Both the position numbers and the translations under genes were made by a program. Shown piece by piece: positions 17,623 through 26,334 of a stretch of DNA of 64,000 nt. How positions within the stretch are numbered: position 1 is the first letter of the stretch; every line of letters begins with the position of its first letter. Source of the DNA: JAGORL01 sp964372415 (GTDB lineage: Bacteria; Patescibacteriota; Patescibacteriia; UBA9934); NCBI GenBank assembly GCA_964372415.1, contig CAYJQH010000002.1, forward strand, positions 1-64,000, read 5' to 3'. The notes beneath the pieces are model-generated. The model was not told where the DNA came from. It made no database searches and saw only the letters and a list, made by a program, of their open reading frames with translations.

Positions 17623-17689
17623 ACAAAACTGACAGCGAAGAATAAATATAAAAGCTTGCGCTCAGTATACACGAATTCTTATACACCCC
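17623..17689. promoter_or_regulatory. Short spacer with likely promoter of the surface-protein gene
   Basis: The AT-rich 67-bp spacer between two minus-strand genes contains TATATTTA and GTATAC-like -10 candidates on the minus strand. No -35 of good quality is seen and no hairpin stands out. Confidence 0.25.
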
Positions 17690-18982
17690 CTAAACAAGGT
17701 AAACGAAACCAGATTGCCGGGCGGCTATTTGCGCCCACACTCCACGACCGTCAACCAAAACATTACCCCTCATTAAGTGATGCATCTCTCGTAACGAAAG
17801 ATTCATAAACTCCTCCCACTCCGTTAACAAAACGACCGCGTCGGCCTCAGTTATTGCACTAAGCGCTGAAGATGCCAGAATCACCTGAGTAAACTTCTGA
17901 GCCATCTTCTGTCCGGCTCTAGGATCATAAACCGTTACCTTAGCCCCTTCAGTTAGCAGGCGTTCGACAAAGAAAACAGCCGGCGCTTCTCGAATGTCGT
18001 CGGTATTCGGTTTAAAGGCCGCGCCAAGAATAGCAACGCGTTTTTCGTTGACGCCGCCAAGCGCCTCGCTCAATAATCCATACAAACGCTCTCGTTGTTC
18101 TTCATTTACTTTTGTCACACGTTCCAAAATAGTGAGCGGCGTGCCTGCCACCAGTCCTTCATGAAGGAGTGATCGAACATCCTTAGGAAAGCAACCCCCG
18201 CCATATCCCACGCCTGGTCGAAGCCTGCCGATTCTTGGATCCAAACCCATACCGCGAGCCACTTCCTGTGGATCAGCGCCAAGCGCGACGGCGTAATTTG
18301 CTACTTCGTTCACAAAACTAATACGGGTAGCCAAATAAGCATTCGAGGCGCCTTTAATAATCTCAGCGCTCAGACAGTCAGTCACAAGAAGTGGCGACCC
18401 TTGAGAAATAAGCGGCGTAAGAACTTGTTTGAGACGTTCCGCAGTTGCTTCATCAGGTACGCCAAGCACGATCCTTGATGGGTTAAGCGCATCGCGAACT
18501 GCCGTGCTTTCAGCCAAAAATTCCGGATTAGCTGCAACTGTAAAAAATTCTGTGTTTCGAGCCACCGTAGCCTCTTCTTTAATTAAGGCAGTCATTTTTT
18601 TACAAGTACCCGTTGGGATCGTCGATTTAATTACAAAAACTGCCCGCGGCAAGTGCCATTTGGCAAAGTCACGAGCCACCATGGCTACTTGTGAAAGGTC
18701 AGCGGAACCATCATCTTTGGGTGGCGTGTCAACGCAAACGAAAACTACACCCGCATGCTGCATCACTTCTTTGTTAGAAACAGTAAAAAATAAACGGTTG
18801 TTCAATAAACCTTCTTTCATTAGTTCTTCAAGTCCAGGTTCAAAAAAAGAAAGGCTCCCTCCTTGGAGCTTTTTAACCCGTGCTTCGTGAATATCTGAGC
18901 ACTGTACTTCGTGTCCGAGATGCGCCAGTGTGACTGCTGTCGTCACCCCTACCCAGCCGGCTCCTACCACCCCGATCTTCAT
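17690..18982 (-). CDS. ugd: UDP-glucose 6-dehydrogenase
   Basis: 430 aa, normal length. It oxidises UDP-glucose (or a related UDP-sugar) twice with NAD to the uronate, a precursor of surface polysaccharides. The NAD-binding GVVGAGWVG is at residues 4-12, followed by CVDTPPKDDGSADLS, STIPTGT, the substrate-contact segment ANPEFLAEST, catalytic Lys in EIIKGASNAYLATRISF (about 210) and the thiohemiacetal-forming Cys264 in GYGGGCFPKD. The C-terminal domain has FKPNTDDIREAPA. The exact sugar cannot be decided between glucose and ManNAc/GlcNAc relatives. It is 6 bp downstream of the RskA-like gene and probably ends that transcript. Confidence 0.92.
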   Translation of the reverse strand: MKIGVVGAGWVGVTTAVTLAHLGHEVQCSDIHEARVKKLQGGSLSFFEPGLEELMKEGLLNNRLFFTVSNKEVMQHAGVVFVCVDTPPKDDGSADLSQVAMVARDFAKWHLPRAVFVIKSTIPTGTCKKMTALIKEEATVARNTEFFTVAANPEFLAESTAVRDALNPSRIVLGVPDEATAERLKQVLTPLISQGSPLLVTDCLSAEIIKGASNAYLATRISFVNEVANYAVALGADPQEVARGMGLDPRIGRLRPGVGYGGGCFPKDVRSLLHEGLVAGTPLTILERVTKVNEEQRERLYGLLSEALGGVNEKRVAILGAAFKPNTDDIREAPAVFFVERLLTEGAKVTVYDPRAGQKMAQKFTQVILASSALSAITEADAVVLLTEWEEFMNLSLREMHHLMRGNVLVDGRGVWAQIAARQSGFVYLV

Positions 18983-18988
18983 AACATT

Positions 18989-19633
18989 TCAGAATTTTGC
19001 CTCAGCAATTTTTTGACTCAAGGTAGCAGAGGTAACCTGATGAGGCGTTTTCATAATAACTACGGAAGCATACGTTTCAGGACTTGAGAAACCAGTCATA
19101 GTATTGGCGACTATGTGACTTACCCAACTCCCGTCAGCTCGCAAAGTTAATTCGCCGACATCGCGAACGTCCGCTAAACCATCCTTAAGTAACCAAACAT
19201 GATATGTTTCAAGATTCGTGTCAAGATTTGGCAAATAGGCTAATAGATAAAATTCGTAACCATCGCTAAGAGTGTAACGATCAACTTTTCCTGTGCGCTG
19301 GCCGTCAAAACTAGAGACGAGCGGCACCGTGGTTGACACCGAAGCCAGACCCGTGGTTGCTACCTGTGCCATCTGTGCTTCGAGCGAAGTCTTAAGTTTT
19401 GAGTCTTGAGTCTCGGGATCGATCGAGTTTGTCTTGATTTTTGAGTCTTGAATCTCGTCAACAGCTTGAGCCTCTGGACTCATCGCCGAGGTTGCTGGGG
19501 CGTCGGCCCGGAACCACTGAAGCGCCCCATAAAAACCGAAGGCGCCAAATACCACAAGAAAAAAAGAAGGAACAAGGCTTGAAAAAATACGGCCACGGCG
19601 AGATCTTCGAGTTCTGGTGTAGCGACGCATCAT
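18989..19633 (-). CDS. Membrane-anchored protein with RskA-like C-terminal domain
   Basis: 214 aa. A basic start (RRYTRTRRSRRGR) is followed by one membrane helix (about 19-41). A linker (about 55-95) contains the repeated peptide QDSKIKT / QDSKLKT, encoded by an intergenic-type DNA repeat. The C-terminal domain (about 105-214) has DGYEFYLLAYLPN, YHVWLLKDG and GELTLRADGSW, which resembles the extracytoplasmic domain of anti-sigma-K factors (RskA). No cytoplasmic anti-sigma part is present before the membrane helix and no sigma factor is adjacent, so regulation is not implied. The start overlaps the malic-enzyme stop as ATGA, pointing to translational coupling. Confidence 0.65.
   Translation of the reverse strand: MMRRYTRTRRSRRGRIFSSLVPSFFLVVFGAFGFYGALQWFRADAPATSAMSPEAQAVDEIQDSKIKTNSIDPETQDSKLKTSLEAQMAQVATTGLASVSTTVPLVSSFDGQRTGKVDRYTLSDGYEFYLLAYLPNLDTNLETYHVWLLKDGLADVRDVGELTLRADGSWVSHIVANTMTGFSSPETYASVVIMKTPHQVTSATLSQKIAEAKF
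19387..19458. repeat. GACTC-word repeat inside a coding region
   Basis: Two copies of a TTTTGAGTCTTGA(G/A)TCTCG unit, about 50 bp apart, match the intergenic word repeats elsewhere in the window. They remain in frame here and encode the duplicated heptapeptide QDSK(I/L)KT in the linker of the RskA-like protein. Confidence 0.75.
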
Positions 19634-20772
19634 AGCTCGGTAATCGCTTTAGCGATATGCGGTGCTGGATTAAGTTCAAGAATTGACGGCAATATCTTAT
19701 GAGCGGTGGGCATAGGAACCGTTGCCGCGAGTGCCCGGGCAGCCGCGAGCTTCATAGCCGACGTTAAACGACGACGACTCGTGAGTAGGCCACGAAATAA
19801 TCCGGGATAAACAAGTACGTTATTAACCTGATTGGGAAAATCAGATCGCCCAGTGGCCATGACCAATACCCCTGATGCCTGAGCCTCGTCCGGAAGAACT
19901 TCTGGATCAGGGTTTGCTAGAGCAAAAATAATCGATCGCGGCGCCAATTGCCGCACGATCTTAGGGGTAAAGAGACCGGCCTTACTGAGGCCAATAAGCA
20001 CATCGGCATTCTTGGCAGCTTCCGCCAAAGTCCCAGAATGCATGATGGACAAACGACGTGCGATCGCTGCCTTCTCTCCTACAAGATCTTGTCTCTCATT
20101 GCTAAGTATACCTCGAGAATCTAAGACCAGCAGATTTTTGGCCCCAGCCTCAAGGAGCAGATTAGCCGTTGCCAAACCGGCGGCGCCTGCTCCATTTAAG
20201 ACAATCTTTACTTCTTCGAGCTTCTTTTTAACTACCTTAAGCGCATTCAGGAGTCCACCAAGGATGACAATAGCAGTGGCGTGCTGATCATCATGCATGA
20301 CTGGAATATCAAGTTCTTCAAGCAGTCGACGCTCAATAGTAAAACAAGCGGGAGCGGCGATGTCTTCTAGGTGAATACCACCGAAGGTCGGAGCGATCAT
20401 CTTAACCGCCTGGACGACTTCATCCGGATCCTGACTGGCTAGAATAATCGGCACGGCGTCGATATCAGCGTATTTTTTATACAGCACAGCTTTCCCTTCC
20501 ATAACCGGAAGTCCCGCCAAGGGGCCGATATTACCAAGTCCGAGTACCGCCGAGCCATCGCTTACAACGGCCACCGTGTTCCCCTTCATGGTAAGGTCAT
20601 AAGCTTTGGCTGGATCTTTGGCGATCACTCGGCACGGTTCCGCGACCCCTGGCGTGTAAGCAATCGACAGGTCGTCTTTAGTCTCAAGCGGCATCTTCGA
20701 GGCAATCGTCCACTTGCCTTTTAGTTTCTGGTGAGCGTCGACGGAAAGTTTGGCGTAGTCGGGTTTTGGCAT
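19630..20772 (-). CDS. NAD(P)-dependent malic enzyme
   Basis: 380 aa from the ATG at 20770-20772 (MPKPDYAKLS); a TTG nine bases earlier is possible. It decarboxylates malate to pyruvate and CO2. Visible motifs are SIAYTPGVAEPCRVIAKDP, GNTVAVVSDGSAVLGLGNIG, the metal/substrate site GGIHLEDIAAPACF, MHDDQHATAIVILGG, the NAD(P) loop LNGAGAAGLA and FALANPDPEV. It has the short bacterial malic-enzyme length without the phosphotransacetylase-like tail of MaeB. In a reduced CPR metabolism this would be a source of pyruvate or reducing power. It is the first of three coupled minus-strand genes with the RskA-like gene and ugd. Confidence 0.92.
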   Translation of the reverse strand: MPKPDYAKLSVDAHQKLKGKWTIASKMPLETKDDLSIAYTPGVAEPCRVIAKDPAKAYDLTMKGNTVAVVSDGSAVLGLGNIGPLAGLPVMEGKAVLYKKYADIDAVPIILASQDPDEVVQAVKMIAPTFGGIHLEDIAAPACFTIERRLLEELDIPVMHDDQHATAIVILGGLLNALKVVKKKLEEVKIVLNGAGAAGLATANLLLEAGAKNLLVLDSRGILSNERQDLVGEKAAIARRLSIMHSGTLAEAAKNADVLIGLSKAGLFTPKIVRQLAPRSIIFALANPDPEVLPDEAQASGVLVMATGRSDFPNQVNNVLVYPGLFRGLLTSRRRLTSAMKLAAARALAATVPMPTAHKILPSILELNPAPHIAKAITEL

Positions 20773-20801
20773 AGCGGGCAAAGTTTATCATGCACATAGC
20801 A

Positions 20802-20836
20802 TCTCCCCCTTGTATAAGGGGGAGAAAAAGAGGGGG
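20802..20836. repeat. Hairpin repeat of the CCCCCTT...AAGGGGG type
   Basis: TCTCCCCCTT pairs with AAGGGGGAGA (20802-20825) around a four-base loop, followed by a G-rich run. A related word pair (CCCTTTATAAGGGGG) occurs at 47874-47887. It lies between pcrA and the malic-enzyme gene and has no T-run on the minus strand, so it is a repeat more than a standard terminator. Confidence 0.6.
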
Positions 20837-20841
20837 TCAAC

Positions 20842-22971
20842 TCATAGATCATTTACATCCCGCAAGAACGAACCCGTGGGCGGTTTCTTGGTCGTTCGTT
20901 CCCCCTTTTCGTCGAGAACGATGATCGGTTCGTCGTCAGACCAGTCGTCGGTGGATTTGGCGACAGCGGAGTGAGTGCGAGTAGCCCAGGCTGGGAGAGC
21001 CGCTTTGAGGACGACGCGTTCCGTGGCGTCCTTCGGAATATCGTCGAGGAATTGTGAAGGTTGACGAATCTCGACGGTCTCGAAGCCAGAAGTAATCGGA
21101 TAGGTAAAAAAGAGTTTCTTTCTAGCTCGTGTCGCTCCTACGTAGAACAAGCGACGCTCCTCTGACATTTCAGCGTCACTTCCGTAGGATCTTTGGTGCG
21201 GAAATGAACCCTCGGCTAAATGAATAATGAAAACTGCATCCCATTCCAGCCCTTTAGCTTGATGGATAGTTGATAAAATGAGCCGCTCTTCGTTTTGGTT
21301 GAAAGTTTCTGGTTGTTCGGGGTCGGTTAAACGCACGCCAAAGTCTCCGGTTAGGGTGACGGCATCAAGGAAAGGACCGATCTCGTCATATTGCTCTGCA
21401 AAAACAGCAAATTGCGCCACGTCCTCCAGTCGTTCACGAGCGTTCGGGTATTCGGCTTCGAGGTACTCTTTATAACTCTCCGTCGCCGCGAGGGCTCGGA
21501 TTGCCCCGGCTGGACCGTCGGTCGCAAGCATTGCGCTTACAATTTTAGTGACACGTTGCCAACCGGCTTGGGCCTTGGCCCCGAGTTTTGGGTGACTTTC
21601 GATCGCTGCCTTGGCCGAGGCCTGCTGCGCTGCCTGTTCGGCGACTTTGGCCGCCGTAGCCAAGCCAAAGCCGGGATGAATCTGGAGCGCCCGCATCCAG
21701 GCCATAGTGTCTTTAACATTACGAATGATGCGGAGGTGTGCGATGGCGTCTTTAATGTGAGCGCGTTCAAAAAACTTAAGGCCACCACGAAATTCGTAGG
21801 GGATGTCACGTTTCATGAGTTCGAATTCAATCGCCTGGGAGTGAAAAGCGGCGCGGAACAACACGGCGACATTTGAGAGCTTGGTACCGTCACTCAGTAG
21901 TTCAAGTATTTGCTCAACAACATATTGTGCCTCTTGTCGATCATCGGCGGCCGGAACCAGGTATGGTTTGTCACCACTTTTTACGACAGCAACCAGGTCC
22001 TTTATAAATTGTTCTTTGTTCCCCTTAATCACGGCGTTAGCTACAGCGAGAATTTCTGGCGTTGAGCGGTAGTTGACAACGAGCCTGAAAACCTTTGTTT
22101 GAGCGTGATGCTTAGGAAAATCAAGAATGTTTTTGATTTCGGCTGCTCTAAACGAATAAATACTTTGAGCATCATCGCCAACGACCAAAAGGTTACGGTG
22201 AACACTCGATAAAAGTTCAACAATTTCAGCTTGAATTACGTTGGTATCCTGAAACTCATCAACTAGCACGTAACGAAAACGTTGAGCTAACGACTGACGA
22301 ACTTCGCTGTCGTCACGCAACAGACGACGAAGCTCAAGAAGTAGGTCATCAAAATCCATCCCCTTACCCTGTCTTTTAGCTTCCTGAAAACGCAAAATAA
22401 TCTTCGCAATCTCCGTTTCAAACTCTTCAAAGTGCGGATACCGCCATTCCAGCACTTCACGTATCGGAATATTCGCGTTCGCGGCGTAGGAGGCAATGGC
22501 CCGGAGCACAGCAGGACTTGGAAAGCGCTTGCCGTGCTCGGCCACGTGAGCCTCTTTCACACAAATTTTCATTAGGTCGTTGGTATCTTCTTCGTCGAGA
22601 ATTGAAAAATCATTACCAAAACCTGTTCGCTGGCCATGTAGGCGCAGAATTCGATTAGCAATCGAATGAAAGGTTCCTGCCCACAAGCCTTGCGGATAAA
22701 TTTTTAATAAGCCTTCAACGCGAATCGCCATCTCTTTGGCCGCCTTGTTGGTAAAGGTCAAAAGCAAAATCTGATCTGGCGGCACGCCGTGTTCCAAAAG
22801 CCAGGCGACGCGATAAGTTACAGTTCGCGTCTTGCCACTCCCTGCCCCGGCCAAGACCAAACACGGCCCGTCACCATTTTCGACCACCGCCAGCTGCTCC
22901 TCATTGAGCTCCGCCCGATAGTCGATATTCAACTTTCGCCCCTCGGGTGCTGAGAGAACAAATTCTTTCAT
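20842..22971 (-). CDS. UvrD/PcrA-type superfamily 1 DNA helicase
   Basis: 709 aa. ATP-dependent 3'-5' helicase of the UvrD/PcrA/Rep group acting in repair and replication restart. The Q-motif region (LNEEQLAVV) and Walker A AGAGSGKTRT are at about 22-50, motif Ia is LLTFTNKAAKEM, Walker B is VLVDEFQDTN, motif III is VVGDDAQSIYSFRAAE, motif IV is LVVNYRSTPEIL, motif V is LSTIHQAKGLEWDAVFI and motif VI is EERRLFYVGATRA. The tail after motif VI is short and ends GSFLRDVNDL without a clear Tudor-like domain. In a UvrABC-containing genome it would remove the excised oligonucleotide; that role is inferred. It is 8 bp downstream of mltG. Confidence 0.9.
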   Translation of the reverse strand: MKEFVLSAPEGRKLNIDYRAELNEEQLAVVENGDGPCLVLAGAGSGKTRTVTYRVAWLLEHGVPPDQILLLTFTNKAAKEMAIRVEGLLKIYPQGLWAGTFHSIANRILRLHGQRTGFGNDFSILDEEDTNDLMKICVKEAHVAEHGKRFPSPAVLRAIASYAANANIPIREVLEWRYPHFEEFETEIAKIILRFQEAKRQGKGMDFDDLLLELRRLLRDDSEVRQSLAQRFRYVLVDEFQDTNVIQAEIVELLSSVHRNLLVVGDDAQSIYSFRAAEIKNILDFPKHHAQTKVFRLVVNYRSTPEILAVANAVIKGNKEQFIKDLVAVVKSGDKPYLVPAADDRQEAQYVVEQILELLSDGTKLSNVAVLFRAAFHSQAIEFELMKRDIPYEFRGGLKFFERAHIKDAIAHLRIIRNVKDTMAWMRALQIHPGFGLATAAKVAEQAAQQASAKAAIESHPKLGAKAQAGWQRVTKIVSAMLATDGPAGAIRALAATESYKEYLEAEYPNARERLEDVAQFAVFAEQYDEIGPFLDAVTLTGDFGVRLTDPEQPETFNQNEERLILSTIHQAKGLEWDAVFIIHLAEGSFPHQRSYGSDAEMSEERRLFYVGATRARKKLFFTYPITSGFETVEIRQPSQFLDDIPKDATERVVLKAALPAWATRTHSAVAKSTDDWSDDEPIIVLDEKGERTTKKPPTGSFLRDVNDL

Positions 22972-22979
22972 AGCGCTGG

Positions 22980-24008
22980 TTAATGGAGGTACCGCGCCTT
23001 ATTTGCCACATGCTCCCCATGTGTCTTAGCGTAATAAATTTCGCCGTCGTCGGTTGTAAGGAAGTAGAGGTAGTCGTTGGGGGTTGGGTTATAGACGGCG
23101 GTCAGTGCGTTTAAGCTTGGGTTACTGATAGGCCCAGGTGGCAGGCCAGGATATTTGTAAGTGTTGTAAAGCGAATCGGTGTTATCGCGTTCTTCGATGG
23201 TGATTGATGGGCTATCACCGCCTGTTACATAGTTAACCGTCGAATCAGCTTGGAGAGCCATGCCAATATCTAAACGTTTCAAGAAAATATCGGCCACGTT
23301 TTTCATCGTCTCTGGTCGACGAACCTCACGCTCAATAATCGAGGCCAAGGTCAAAAGCTCGTGGGTGGTGTAACCGACAGCGTCACCACTTGGCGTACCG
23401 AGTGAATCAACTCTGGCCTCCATGGTGTCGAGCATGATGGTAGCAATATCGCTGGCCGTTGCCTCGACGTCAAAGCGATAAGTATCAGGAAACAGGTAGC
23501 CTTCGAGGTCGACGTCATCTGGTTTTTGCGCAGCCACTACAAACGCGTGACTCTCAAGACTCGAGGTAGAGCTCGTCGCCTCTGTCCACTCTTCAACCGA
23601 GACCAAACCCTTCCGTGCTAGCAGCTCCCCCATCTGCTTAATGGTATAGCCCTCAGGAATAGTCACACTAACTTCATTACTAGAGGCAACAGACGTTAGC
23701 GCCCCAAGAATGTCGCTGTAATTATCTTTAGGAACAATGGCATGAACGCCACTTTGAATATTGTTTGTTAGACCGGCTAATTCGGCCACGATCCGAAACC
23801 AAAAGGCACTGGCAATAAAGTCCTGATCTTCAAGACGGTCAGCCATGGCCACAAACGACTCCCCTTCTTCAACCACAAAATCCTGAGTAGCTACATCTTT
23901 TCCCGGATCACGAATAAAGACTTGATAAATCTGGTTTAAAAAAACGAAAAGTCCAACGGACAAAAGCAATAAAATTATGCCGCACGCCATCAACATTTTC
24001 TTAATCAT
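22980..24008 (-). CDS. mltG: Endolytic murein transglycosylase MltG (YceG-like)
   Basis: 342 aa. An N-terminal membrane helix (about 5-27) anchors a periplasmic/extracytoplasmic enzyme that cuts nascent glycan strands and ends their polymerisation. A LysM-like subdomain contains VTIPEGYTIKQMGELLA. The YceG core shows DLEGYLFPDTYRF, the catalytic Glu in LASIIEREVRRPE, ALQADSTVNYV, and the C-terminal block TYKYPGLPPGPISNP. All hallmark segments are present. The start overlaps the nucleotidyltransferase stop by 4 bp (ATGA), suggesting translational coupling. Confidence 0.92.
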   Translation of the reverse strand: MIKKMLMACGIILLLLSVGLFVFLNQIYQVFIRDPGKDVATQDFVVEEGESFVAMADRLEDQDFIASAFWFRIVAELAGLTNNIQSGVHAIVPKDNYSDILGALTSVASSNEVSVTIPEGYTIKQMGELLARKGLVSVEEWTEATSSTSSLESHAFVVAAQKPDDVDLEGYLFPDTYRFDVEATASDIATIMLDTMEARVDSLGTPSGDAVGYTTHELLTLASIIEREVRRPETMKNVADIFLKRLDIGMALQADSTVNYVTGGDSPSITIEERDNTDSLYNTYKYPGLPPGPISNPSLNALTAVYNPTPNDYLYFLTTDDGEIYYAKTHGEHVANKARYLH

Positions 24009-24757
24009 ACGCGGCCATTGTACCGGTCCTTAACAAAGGCCTCAACTCGAGCCAAACGTTCGTGAGTACCAGAGTCAAACCACGGCTCGGTGGCGTGATA
24101 AAAGCCGAGTGGTCGACCACACTTCGCAAGCGACGGCCACAGGTGCGCCTCGTTGGAGACAGGGAGATCTTCCGGTACGTGACTGCGTATCGCCGGCGTC
24201 ATAACGTACCAGCCAGATGAAACAAAGACGGTTGGTTGTTTGCGGAGTTCGTCACCGCGGTTGCGGTCGACATACTCGACAAGTTGCGTTCGCGAGTCAT
24301 CCGGAGCCAGAAGCTCGTAATTCAATGCATTTGCGCTCGGGATTTCGATCGCCGCGATCGTCGCCGCAGCCCCAAGCGAACGATGTCGATCAAGAAATTT
24401 TAGCACCTCGATCCAAAAAAGATTGTCAGCATTCAGTACAAAAAAATTATCGGCCAATTTGTTCCAGTCAACAAGTTTCGTCCAACCCCCCGTGCCCATG
24501 GGACTTGGCTCTCGTAAATACGACAATTGCAATCCTTGTGCAGAACCATCACCGAAAGTTTCTTCAATCATGTGCCCAAGATGGGCTGTCGCAATAGCAA
24601 TATTAGTAATTCCTGCCGACTTGAGGTGCTCGAGGACATAGGACATCATGGGTCGACCCGCAATCGGCACTAAGGGTTTTGGCAGATTATCCGTAAGTGG
24701 CGAGAGACGCGTTCCCTTGCCACCAGCTAAGACTATCGCTTGAATCTTCTCCTTCAT
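24005..24757 (-). CDS. Sugar-1-phosphate nucleotidyltransferase
   Basis: 250 aa. Cytosolic enzyme making an NDP-sugar from a sugar-1-phosphate and NTP. The signature VLAGGKGTRLSPLTDNLPKP is at about 9-28, and the second conserved part is FFVLNADNLFW with the metal-binding Asp. The chain ends at the end of the nucleotidyltransferase fold, with no acetyltransferase domain, as in RfbA/MurU/HddC-type proteins. The substrate cannot be told. It is coupled to mltG, which supports a role in envelope building but does not prove it. Confidence 0.85.
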   Translation of the reverse strand: MKEKIQAIVLAGGKGTRLSPLTDNLPKPLVPIAGRPMMSYVLEHLKSAGITNIAIATAHLGHMIEETFGDGSAQGLQLSYLREPSPMGTGGWTKLVDWNKLADNFFVLNADNLFWIEVLKFLDRHRSLGAAATIAAIEIPSANALNYELLAPDDSRTQLVEYVDRNRGDELRKQPTVFVSSGWYVMTPAIRSHVPEDLPVSNEAHLWPSLAKCGRPLGFYHATEPWFDSGTHERLARVEAFVKDRYNGRV

Positions 24758-24777
24758 AATCGCGCCTTAGATTAAAC

Positions 24778-24838
24778 TAAAAATACCCAAAACGTCAAAA
24801 ACGTCCTAGATGTCATCTGTGACGTCTTAAACGTCTCT
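24778..24838. repeat. AACGTC word repeat in a spacer
   Basis: Five units of the type (A)AACGTC, ATGTC or GACGTC occur within 60 bp. This is a different word from the GACTC family but shows the same layout: short degenerate direct copies filling a gap between genes. Related ACGTC words recur at 60936-60958. Confidence 0.6.
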
Positions 24839-25360
24839 TCAAAGAGAAAAAGTAAGAATGTAAGCAAGACCGAAAAGGGCACCAAGAAAAAAGCCAAGCA
24901 TGACATCAAAAAAGTAATGAACTCCAACAATGAGTCGAGACAAGCCAATCAGTAAGGTCGTAATTCCTAGAATGACGTACAGCCCAAAATCTAAGATAAC
25001 GCTGCCAGTCTGACCACTCGCTAAAACAAGAGCCCAGGCGGCGCTCACAAAAGCATGGGCAGACGGACAAGCGAAAGTTCTGTACCAAAGTTTGTAATTA
25101 GTTTTACTCTCTTCTCTCGGCCGCTCACGGCGGATAATGTTTTGCAAAGCCAGAGCCAAGGGGTAGGCCAGCATGGGTGGCAAAACGATATGCAAGATAT
25201 GCAAACCGTTTTGCCACAACAGAAAGGTCCCCACCAGCACAAAAAGCCACATTCCGTTTCCGGCGACACGTCGCCAAAAATCAAGCTGTGGCTTTCCCCA
25301 CCGCTCAAGCTGTTCAGTTAACTCAACATCTCGTTCGCGTAATCGCTTGTGGAGGGTCAT
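24839..25360 (-). CDS. PAP2-family membrane phosphatase
   Basis: 173 aa with about five membrane helices. The three PAP2 phosphatase motifs are visible: RRERPRE (motif 1), CPSAHAF (motif 2, PSAH instead of the common PSGH) and SRLIVGVHYFFDVMLG (motif 3 with catalytic His and Asp). Undecaprenyl-diphosphate phosphatase of the BcrC/PgpB type is the likely role, recycling the lipid carrier of peptidoglycan; phosphatidylglycerophosphate or other lipid phosphates are alternatives. It follows the 25364-26185 gene after 3 bp. Confidence 0.82.
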   Translation of the reverse strand: MTLHKRLRERDVELTEQLERWGKPQLDFWRRVAGNGMWLFVLVGTFLLWQNGLHILHIVLPPMLAYPLALALQNIIRRERPREESKTNYKLWYRTFACPSAHAFVSAAWALVLASGQTGSVILDFGLYVILGITTLLIGLSRLIVGVHYFFDVMLGFFLGALFGLAYILTFSL

Positions 25361-25363
25361 GGG

Positions 25364-26185
25364 TTACTCTTCGAGGCAGAATGTCTGCTGTGATAAATAG
25401 GTGTTTTGGGCACCTCCTACCTTCTCTTCTGGAGCTTCATAGACGTTCGTCTCTACACAGTTACGATCGAGCCATCGAAGGTTATATGCGGTACCAGTTC
25501 CGCCGAGATCAGCTATCGCACCATAAAATACCTCGTCCGTCTCACCGATGACTTCGGTTTCGCCACTCAACAAGTCCAACACGACAAGCTGATTTCCGGT
25601 TTCAGAAACTGCTGCGTCCATATCATACGGAACAAAAGCGAGTTTAGTCTGGTCGGGAGAAACCTCAAAAGCATCCATAATGACGTATGAATCTTGAGCG
25701 AAATCTACTAATTTCTGGTCTCCTTCAGTATTCAAGTTGAGTTCATGAAGTTGTAGAAACGGGTTATCGCCTTCTCCTACAAGATGGACAAAAACGCGCC
25801 CGTCGTAGCCCACCTGAGGAACTGCGACGACTTCAACAAAACCACCTATACCTGTTTCGAACACGGTGGTTTCACGACCGGTTTGACGATTGATGATTAA
25901 AAGTTGTTGACCGTATGGATAGCCACCTTCAAGCTTTTTGGTGTAAAGAAGTGGCGCTAACATTGGAGCCTCTTCACGTTGCTCTTGAAATTTAGCAATA
26001 GCTTGGCTTTGGGTTTTTTGGAGATTGGAGTATTGAACAATCACGTAACCAAGGGCGAGTGTCTCGAGGGCAAGAAGAAAAGCCAGGAGAGCCGTGACGA
26101 TCGGGTGAATTCCCGAACGGTCAACGTGAATAGATGACGGTTGTTCAATCTCGACTGGCGTCGGTTTCATTTCCGGGTTGTCCAT
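25364..26185 (-). CDS. Single-pass membrane protein with beta-propeller-like exported part
   Basis: 273 aa from the ATG at 26183-26185; a GTG nine codons earlier is possible. A short cytoplasmic N-terminus is followed by one transmembrane helix (about 28-50) and a coiled segment (YSNLQKTQSQAIAKFQEQREE). The outer part has beta-strand repeats such as YGQQLLIINRQTGRETTVFETG, KLAFVPYDMD and QLVVLDLLSGETEVIGETDE, reminiscent of TolB/WD40-like propeller blades but too few for a full ring. Function is unknown. It is coupled to the PAP2 gene. Confidence 0.65.
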   Translation of the reverse strand: MDNPEMKPTPVEIEQPSSIHVDRSGIHPIVTALLAFLLALETLALGYVIVQYSNLQKTQSQAIAKFQEQREEAPMLAPLLYTKKLEGGYPYGQQLLIINRQTGRETTVFETGIGGFVEVVAVPQVGYDGRVFVHLVGEGDNPFLQLHELNLNTEGDQKLVDFAQDSYVIMDAFEVSPDQTKLAFVPYDMDAAVSETGNQLVVLDLLSGETEVIGETDEVFYGAIADLGGTGTAYNLRWLDRNCVETNVYEAPEEKVGGAQNTYLSQQTFCLEE

Positions 26186-26208
26186 AATCTGTTTACTAAC
26201 CTTAAAGC

Positions 26209-26294
26209 CCACTCTGAGAGACAGCGAAGAGTTAGGTTGGTTCGGCGAAAAAATTTCGTCTTACGACCTAACCCCTCACTTTAGTTCGGGGTGG
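26209..26294. repeat. Long imperfect palindrome, CCCTCACTTTxGTTCGGGG family (copy 1)
   Basis: GAGTTAGGT and ACCTAACCCCTC pair around an inner CGAAA/TTTCG hairpin, and CCCCTCACTTTAGTTCGGGG forms a side hairpin (about 26272-26291). The right half is nearly identical to 30814-30836. The rest of the spacer to 26334 holds only AT-rich sequence with no clear feature. Confidence 0.7.
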
Positions 26295-26334
26295 ATTCAA
26301 ATAAATTTCAATCCAGTATACCAGCTGATGGCGG

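Noticed and set aside
18989..19633. Anti-sigma factor operon
   Set aside because: Only the outer RskA-like domain is seen; there is no cytoplasmic sigma-binding domain and no sigma-factor gene beside it.
20802..20836. Intrinsic terminator of the helicase gene
   Set aside because: The hairpin is strong, but no T-run follows on the minus strand and a similar sequence recurs as a repeat at 47874-47887.
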